Assembly: GCF_019059575.1 (NCBI RefSeq)
Contig: NW_024881530.1
Span: forward strand, 868,001 to 932,000
DNA length: 64,000 nucleotides
Direction of reading: 5' to 3'
Origin: Amphibalanus amphitrite
Taxonomy: Eukaryota > Arthropoda > Thecostraca > Balanomorpha > Balanidae
Part shown: positions 56,115 through 64,000 of the stretch, piece by piece
Position numbering within the stretch: position 1 is the first letter of the stretch
Layout of the letters: each line of letters starts with the position of its first letter
The notes under the pieces: model-generated
Database searches by the model: none
What the model saw: only the letters and a program-made list of their open reading frames with translations
What the model was told of the DNA's origin: nothing
Program-made: the position numbers and the translations under genes

Positions 56115-59100
56115 GGACCCTGCCCGGCGACCCCCCACGGCTCACTGGACGGATCATTTCTCAAACCGTGGCCGGCGCAGTGTCGACTGAGAAATGAGCA
56201 GCGCTGCTCAGTACCCGTCCCGCCATCTTCTAGACGTCCCATCGTAAGTGACCAATGTAGGCATATAGAAATATGTTGTTTGGTTAGCCAAAAGCAGCGT
56301 CACTTCGGCTAGCCCCTTATATCTGACTTACAGTAGGTGCATCAACATTCCACATGCATTGTGATACCACGTTCAATACTTGCATGGCCTTTTAGCTTGG
56401 AATGCTTGCTTATACTTTTGTTCATTATTTGATTTCATGCACTGCTTCCAGACTGTTGTACCTTACCTTCCCAATACGCTTACCGTTACGTGTCCGTTCA
56501 TTCTATTGGAATATTTACCGGCACTCCATATAAGGCGCCTTTCCGATTATCATTCCATGTCTGTGTAATGTTCTAAACACGGAGCCGGCTTGGATGAACC
56601 GTACCGTTTCCCCTTGGCCCGCGTATGACTGAGGCACAAACATTCCCCTGTCGTGTCGTGCAGTTCCGCAAATAGAAAACTGACTTTGTAGTACGGTATC
56701 TACGTGCCAGGCATTGCCATCGCCGGTCCGTGTCACGGAGCATTTGTTGTTGCGAGTAGCCGTGTCATGCAGGGCGCGAACTGCGATTTATCGCCACGGG
56801 ACCCGTCCCTTGTCCTGCTCACCCCGTGACGTATTCTGGCGCCAAGCATTCCCACGTGGCACAGAGAGTGAGAGAGAGAACTTTGTCTTCGAAGCCAATG
56901 GCTACCGCGCCAGCTGATGCTGCGTTGCTGTGGGTACGGGAGGAGCCGCTGGTGGTTGGGTACAAAAACACCCTGTGTTCGTTGGCACCTGACGAGGCAG
57001 TTTTGCAGATAGTTGTGCGCCACGATTGCAACACATGAGCCGGAATGGAGCCCGCTGTGAGCTTTTCGGATGGAGTATTGGGAATGACATTCACAGGTTT
57101 AGGAATGTGAATCATGCTAAGCGGCCTGGTGGTATCAAAGGTGGCAGTATATCACTCGGTGTCTGAGGGCGTTATACTTTAGTATTGACGACTTGACGAG
57201 AGAGGCTTTACTTCAGGTGTGTTATGTAACAGAAACGCTCTATCAGGGAGTGAAACCACAGGCATTCACAAACCTCCAGATATGGCTAGTTGCCTATATT
57301 TTATCTATAAGTCAAGTGCCAACTGCACAGATATTCATGAATCATTTCAAAATAAGAAGAACCTGGTTCTGGTCGGTCCTTTTCATTAAGCTTGTTTTGT
57401 TGCAATGAATGAAATTATTTAAGAGCTGTAAACAAAGCTAATTATTTTTGTGAAACAGAATGACAGACACATTCCATTCCTCCGTAGCATTCCACTTAAA
57501 CGACCGTGACCGTAGTGTGTTCTCTTTCCTTATGTGAACTGCCACGACCCGTGTCAGTGCATGTTGCAGTATATCTTCCCACGGGCGTTTGCATCATTGT
57601 CCGTGCATCTGCAGGTGATGCTGGCCCTTTTCTGAAGCACCGGAGTGCGCACCTGGTGTCAATCTGCACCGACCGAGGAATGCGCCCGCCGTCGTGAAGG
57701 AATTTTCCCGGTGAGCTGCTTTTTCATCCGTGCATACGTTATCTCGGCGCGGTCAAGTGACAAAAAGGACAGCTCTCGCCGCTGACAAAACAGCGCTGTT
57801 TTTATTCATGCTGCCTGACATTCCCAAACAGTAGACGGCGATAGACTGATTCAGCATGGGAATGTTTTTCTCTCGGTGGGGGCGGAAAATATTCAAACTG
57901 CTCGTGTCGCCGTCACAAAGCAGACCAATCGCGCGCACCCGATGCCAGGGCAGATACAGACCGCCCGCCCGACGACGCCCTTGACGTAAAATAGAGCCGC
58001 CCAGATACGATCGCCTTTAGTTTTGACTGCGCGCATTCCTGGTTTTGTACCATGCGCGGAATGCCGGGCGACGGCCTGTGGCGCGCGGTCGGGGCTTTTA
58101 GGCCGCGACAGGGCGGTCAGACGCCCGCACAGAGTGAGGGCGGACTGGGGGGGGGGGGGTCACTCAGGAGCTGCGCCTTGTCGACGACCCGCTGAGAGAA
58201 GGGGACCGACACATGAGCCATGGCTGCAGACGGCGACCATGTATGAGCTCTTGGGAACACCTCTCCAGCACGGGGACTGCCGACCATGAAACAGTCGGAT
58301 GTGAACACAGGCGAAGGCGATTTACTCGCACGAAATAATGGGACAGGCTGCCTAAGGCATTTCAATTAATGAATACCAGTCGTGGCTTCAAACGGAGCGA
58401 TCCACAATTTGACGGCCGCACACTATTGACGGATAATAAGACATCATTATGCATATAATATATAAACTAACGCATGAATACCAAGAAATATTATCTGCCT
58501 AGATATGCGTGTGCCGAAAACGAGCTGTGTGCATGTGTGCGTTGTCTGCATACCGTGCGTCCATGCACTCGAACGAAGCGACTGGAGCTTGCTCTGTCCT
58601 CAGAGAGACCGGGTGGGTACAAAGGCATTCCGGCGAGCCCGGCGCACATGCCGGCGTCAGTTCGAGATGGCCAGCGACGACGCGGCACGTGGGAAAAGGT
58701 CGCTCAGACAGATCAGGGGAAAATCTGTCGCAGACTGTCGATGGGATCAGAACAGAAAACAGGTCATTGCTTAACATGGGAAAACCAGATTGAAGCCCAA
58801 GTGGAATAAAGATCAAGAGCCTCATCGTGTTAAAATCAGCAAGGGGTAGTCCAACTTCTTCGCCGAAGAATCATTTGGGCTGAGGTCATTCAGCGACAAA
58901 CTAACAATGATTAGTATCGACGTGAATAGGCCATGACTGGACCGCATTAAGCGTCCTCGGCATCGCCCACACGCCCGGCGATGACACTTGCAGCCCCAAA
59001 TGGACGGCTTTGTGGAGCTCAACAGGCCGTTTGACGGCGACCCCACGCAGGTCAGGGCGTATCCAGCGACGCCTCTGGCCGCCCAAATCCAAATAAACAC

Positions 59101-61043
59101 GCATACATCAGCTTTGCATGATAATGCAGCCGATGCGGCGGCGGCGGCGGGCGCCGGTCGGCCGGCCGGGATTTCGGAGGCCGTCGAGGGAGGGAGCGGG
59201 AGCGTGCGCCACGGGCGGCCTCCGGATCCTGCGCGGGCCTCCGGGTCCTGCGCGATAGTGCCATGTCATTGCCGGCCGGCTGTTTGACATTCTGCGGGCC
59301 GGCCCGGATAGCTGCGCGCTCTCAGACGCCCTCCGCTCTCCTGCAATACTCTATTATCATGCTTGGAATAATACTGAGAAGGCGGCGCAGGGTTCAGAGC
59401 GAGCGTTTGGCACCCTCGGGGAGACGGTGACGAAACTGCGCCGAGCCGCGCGCGCCCTGCAGTTCCTCTCCAGAGGCCGCCGATCGCCGCGCCCAGCCCG
59501 CGGCCGAGTCCAGCGCGCATTCTCTCGCGTTTGGTCAGGTGGGCTGGTGTTTAATTAGTCGTTCAAGTCTGAAGGTCGTCTTTCTACTCCAACGACCACC
59601 GGTAGAACGCGGACACCATTAAAATTCGTTCTTCGATTGGCACATTCACGCCGATAAGGAAAATGGCGCACTAAAAGAAAGCAGTGTCACCGCCACTCGG
59701 GCGGGCGTCCCGCCTCTGCGCCCGGAGAACTTCCCGTCAGGAAAAGGGGCACTGGATCCGGGAACCAACAAAAAAGATCAGATTATTAATGGATAGGGCA
59801 AGTAGTGCAGTATTCTTAAATAGTGTCATGTCATATTGGTGATTGATCATGTGGATGTTCGGATCAGTAAAGGATAAGGCAGCAGCAGATAACGTTCAAA
59901 TGTTTACCTGAATATACCTCGACAAAAGCCATTTGCTTTGAAAGAGTGTTTCTGACTCTGTTCTCTTCATGGTTTTGGTCATTAAGTTGATGATCGAAAC
60001 TGTTTAATTAATTGGGGAGAAATTGGTTGCAGATGATAACAATTTGATGAAATGTAACTACATTAACAAACGCTATGCATTTGCAAATTTTATGTTCTAT
60101 TGGAAACATAAAAATGCTTGACATCACGTAACACAGGCAATGTGCCGAAAATAATTTCACAGAGAATAGCAAAACTTCAGGCACTACAATTAAACAGCAA
60201 TCAGATCAAAACTCAACACCGCCTGTAAAATTAACTCAACTGACGCCACTCGCAGGAGGCTCCACGTAGTGTCTGCGGCGCCCACCTCAAACGCAGCCAA
60301 ATACGCCGGTCGGACCCGAATCGGCGTGATAAGAGCAGGTTTGTGAGTTTTTCGGCACGCCATGTAGGCTGGCCGTGGGAACCACCACTCGCGTGACCTG
60401 GCCCGGCGCTGGCTGGGCCGGATATATACGCGGTGCCCGCCGACCGAGGGCCTCTGTGCGCTGGATTGCTGGTCCCATGTGCGCTGGACCTGGTTCTCGT
60501 GTGCGCTGGTTCGCTGGTCCTATGTGCGCGGGGCGCTACTCCCATAGTCCTCGCATCTTTTGGTCCTATGGTCGTCAATGGTTTGATAGTCAGCTCTCCT
60601 TAGGCTTTCTGAGTGTTCTAGCCCTCTTGTAATTGCCTAATCTCTTGGCCTGTCTGTCCTCAAACCATCTTTTTCAATGAGCACGGTTCTCCACACTTAT
60701 TGATTTTATAGTGTCGGGGTAATTTGGTGCATTTGTGCGTTGCAGTAAAATGATTTTGCGCAAACTGCTATTGACTGAAAGTCTTTCCTCGTCTGTGAGG
60801 TTTCAACCCGAAGAGAGTGCCGATGATAAACCACGACACGCACTAAGAGTGCAGTACCAATGGTAACTGGACCGATGACCGATCCAAATGCTAATCATCG
60901 AGAACGCGAGGCCTTGATTTAAGATTATGCATTATACAACGGACAATGGCTCCGTGGAAAGAATGACGTCAAATGACCTAATCATGTCTCTCCTGGCGCA
61001 ATCTCTGCTATCGCCATCCTATCTCTTCCTCGTTCAGCTATCG

Positions 61044-61127
<84 letters not shown>

Positions 61128-63663
61128 CCTACCTCCCTCCATCTCTTCAGCACGAGGTTCCTCTATCAGGGACGGCATCTCGCGAGTTACTGGTCCGCCC
61201 CAAGAGCGCTGCGTTGGTCTGACGGCAAACTGCCCCTCTGGCGGTCACTCTCACTTTAGTGACCCGGCCCGGGGTGGGGTCGCCCAGGTCACAAGATCAT
61301 AATGCTCGCCAGAGGAGGGGGCGGGGCGGGCTATGAGCTGGGTCACGACGCAGAGCAGAAATGGGATGTGGCACGGAATGCGTCATGAGTAAAACGTGGG
61401 ATACGACGCACATGTAGTACGTGCAAGTATAGTTTGAGACACGATACAGAGTGAGGCATTGTTAACTTGAGGAATTTGGTTATCAAATATGGCAAGGGAA
61501 AAAAGAATATTGTCAAACAGCGATAGCGATTCCAGTTCAAATCAGCATGGAAAGATAGAACGAGCCTATTTCTTACTGAGGCAGTTTTGTTTCATGATCA
61601 TGAACAGCATGTCAGTAATGGTTAATAGTAGAATTTATTATTTCTTTAGTTCGAGTAGATCAATGAGCAGTTTTTTTTTCTCTCGAGAAAACCATCAAAG
61701 CTAGTGGGACATTTAGATCAAGATAACAGAATCGCAAAGGCCAGAATATTTAAAGAACGTCGCATTGTTCATGTTCTATGGAACGCATTACAGCGTTTGG
61801 CATTCGCCAAGAATGCATTGTGTAACTAGTTCATGGCCCTGTCGAATCGTTAGTGAGTCCATAATCGTCGATCCATCAGATATTTCAAAAGACAATGTAA
61901 TTCACCGGGAAGGTACAAATTTGGATGGCCGCATTTTAAAAGTGCGGATCAGACTGTAAACCTCAGTCGTGGGTGCACCATTGCTCAGGAGGAAAGCTGA
62001 GTTTTGATAGTTTTCATCTAGTTTTGATGGATGGATTCGGCAAAGGGGGTTTCCTTCCACAATTGTTTTCACTAAATAGGACACCGATCTCCAATATTGT
62101 GCGAGCAGTATTTTATTCTTTGTGCAACTGAGTAAAAACATACTGCTCCTGAAGGTAACTCATAATCGTAATAACTCTAGCAAATATCTTTTATGGGTTT
62201 GGTTTTTAATGGATATTGCTGTCATGAATCATAATGCATCGCTCAAACATGTCGAATACCTTCGCCTAGAAAGCTTCAGAATAGGTACTCATTTGATCAA
62301 GGAGAAAAAAATGATCTAGGTTCATTAAAACAGCACGTAAATCCTCCATTGACTGTAGGGGGAGTCGGAGATCTCGCCATGACCAAGTCACGATCAGAAG
62401 AGCCCTGGCTCTGCACACATAAGACATATTCACTGGAACCTGCTACGATGACCGGTTACTACAACTCGTATTTCTTGACAGTTGACACCGGTGGGTATCG
62501 TACTTTCCGTCGAACGGTGGATCCCGAGGAGCGATCGAACGATGCCACGATAACACGAACTGGCAAAACCGGCATTCGTGACCAATTAGCTGGGGAGTAG
62601 GGTTAGCTAAGGCCTGTCAGCCGAAAAATAGATATCTTTGACGCTGGAGTAAAGCACTCGGAATTCACCAGAAATATCCAATGGAATGTTAAACCGCTGT
62701 GTGTGCGTTGCATAATCTCTGGGTGTTTGCGATAAGTGGGTAATCGGCTATAGCGAATATTAATTTGCTATCTCGCTGCCAATTTGACGTTTTCAATTGA
62801 CTGCGTGCTTTCAATAAGTCAGTCACATTCATATCCGTATTTAGCCAACTATAATTTCAGCAACGGTGCATTTAGATTGCGTAGATAAGGCAAAAATGAT
62901 GCGTCGAATGCTTCTTTGTAGTTGATAAATACCAGCTAAAGTTGAACCGAAATGTCTCATCGGATTATAATATTTGCATCATGGTAATTCAATGGATATA
63001 GGCATCATCATAATCACTGAATAATGGTAGATGCATCAACACCGACTATTTAAACAATTCGATAAAATGTTAGCATAGTCTGGAGTACCTAAATGAGTTT
63101 TTAGAGTCAATCAGTTGCAAAAATTATATTAGTTTTTATACCTTTAAAAGCAGGGCGTGCGTGGATCGATTAGATATAAGTTTTAAAAAGGCGTGAGTTG
63201 TCCAAAGGCTTTACGGCACGCATGGATCATTAGTACGCCATATCATGTCCGACTATCTGTCACAAACAAGTGCTCCATGTAATAGAAATAAACCCGCTTT
63301 CAGGCTTCGGAGTCCTGCCGAAAAAAAATCCCATGATCCGCAGCTAGCGCCCGAGATTGTCCGATTTCGTCTCAAATTGGCGAAAGCAGTCGAAGGTCAG
63401 CCCAGCGGTGACGGACAGGTATCGGCGCTGACATCGCGACTGCAAAGCTGACACATTGCAGCTCTGGCGGCTGCCGTATCGCTAGGGAATCGCTCACGGC
63501 GTGGGTACGATCGTGTCCGTGTGGTTTGAGAGCTGGCGAGGGAGAGATAGTGGGCTGGAATGGTGCTGAGACAAACTGAGAATGTATTTGTGCCGTTCGC
63601 TCGGGCTGAGTGCAAAAAGGGAAGAATGCAACAGGATGCTGTATGTACAAGTGCTGGACTTAC
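56115..63663. other. Gene-poor stretch
   Basis: No recognised gene. It has GC-rich patches at 58020-58200 and 59120-59560, a G-run at 58148-58159, and mostly AT-rich unique DNA. The largest frames (56819-57115 minus, 58474-58809 plus, 60231-60578 minus) overlap others on the opposite strand and resemble nothing known. Confidence 0.4.
61047..61123. repeat. (CT)n microsatellite
   Basis: An uninterrupted CT run of about 76 bases, followed by a ccctccctacctccctcc tail. Confidence 0.95.
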
Positions 63664-63719
63664 CTTAAAAGTTATTGGCGGGCCTCAGTCGCTCCTTCTG
63701 CCTTCCTGGTGGGTCGTTT
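63664..63719 (-). other. Possible small exon of a gene extending to the right
   Basis: On the minus strand a strong acceptor (cattttgtttcag) and a strong donor (TTTTAAG|gtaagt) bracket 56 bases. All three frames contain a stop; the longest gives KRPTRKAEGATEARQ then stop. It could be a 5' UTR exon or a last-codon exon with an intron in the 3' UTR. Support is splice consensus only. Confidence 0.35.
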
Positions 63720-64000
63720 CTGAAACAAAATGAGACTCATTACTCATATCGCCCATACCTAAATAGGAATAAACTTCATTGCAAGGCAAGATACGCATGA
63801 AAGATGTGTTCAGATAAATCAGATTAAGTATGTGTTAAGCTTCCACACTTCATTTTTATAATGAAAATCACGGGCACTTACAAAGTAATCAAATTATCCA
63901 CCCGTCCATCATAATGCAAGAAATTGCACATAATTAAACATCGTGATCACGGTATTCATACGGCTCAACAGAGCGCACGTGAAAAACCAAGCCATGAGCA

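Overview
This is a eukaryotic, animal-type window. It has split genes with GT-AG introns, non-LTR retrotransposons, many terminal-inverted-repeat DNA transposons, microsatellites and long gene-poor stretches. The gene families (glutathione synthetase, an XK-related membrane protein, a clan-2-like cytochrome P450 relic) fit an invertebrate. A crustacean, perhaps a barnacle, is my guess, but nothing here proves it.

Layout. At 1-13.9 kb, minus strand, is a glutathione synthetase (GSS) locus. Exons 1-4 lie at 12781-10416, and a second, phase-compatible copy of exon 4 is cut by the left edge (1-70). Between the two exon-4 copies is a nest of TTAA-flanked elements (2.6-6.5 kb) and a solo copy (7.7-8.7 kb). 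At 13.9-22.3 kb is a transposon cluster: a non-autonomous hAT element with a perfect 8-bp target duplication and a 1.4-kb minisatellite, a CACTA-ended inverted-repeat element, a broken P450 pseudogene, a TTAA element carrying a LINE fragment, and a short hAT MITE. At 23.4-26.6 kb, minus strand, is a two-exon XK-related gene (807 codons including stop). Just upstream of it a TA-flanked element (26.9-30.0 kb) is split by a 5'-truncated LINE. At 31.3-32.2 kb is another TTAA element. The stretch 32.2-47.7 kb has few genes: one decayed mariner (40.4-41.7 kb), CRE-like palindromes, a GC-rich island and simple repeats. At 47.7-56.1 kb is a complete hAT transposon with matching TIRs, a perfect 8-bp target duplication and a four-exon transposase gene with an unbroken frame. 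It contains a TTAA element that is itself split by an element with iteron-like ends. The stretch 56.1-64 kb shows no convincing gene apart from one small spliced exon near the right edge.

The most unusual material is the TTAA family: seven copies, 0.9-1.2 kb each once insertions are removed. They have CCCTCG or CCCGCG ends, subterminal poly-G/poly-C hairpins and dense AGGTCA arrays, and they insert precisely into one another. Also notable are the intact hAT with a three-level nest, and the duplicated GSS exon. Splice joins were read by eye from consensus sites and frame, and no search or alignment program was run.
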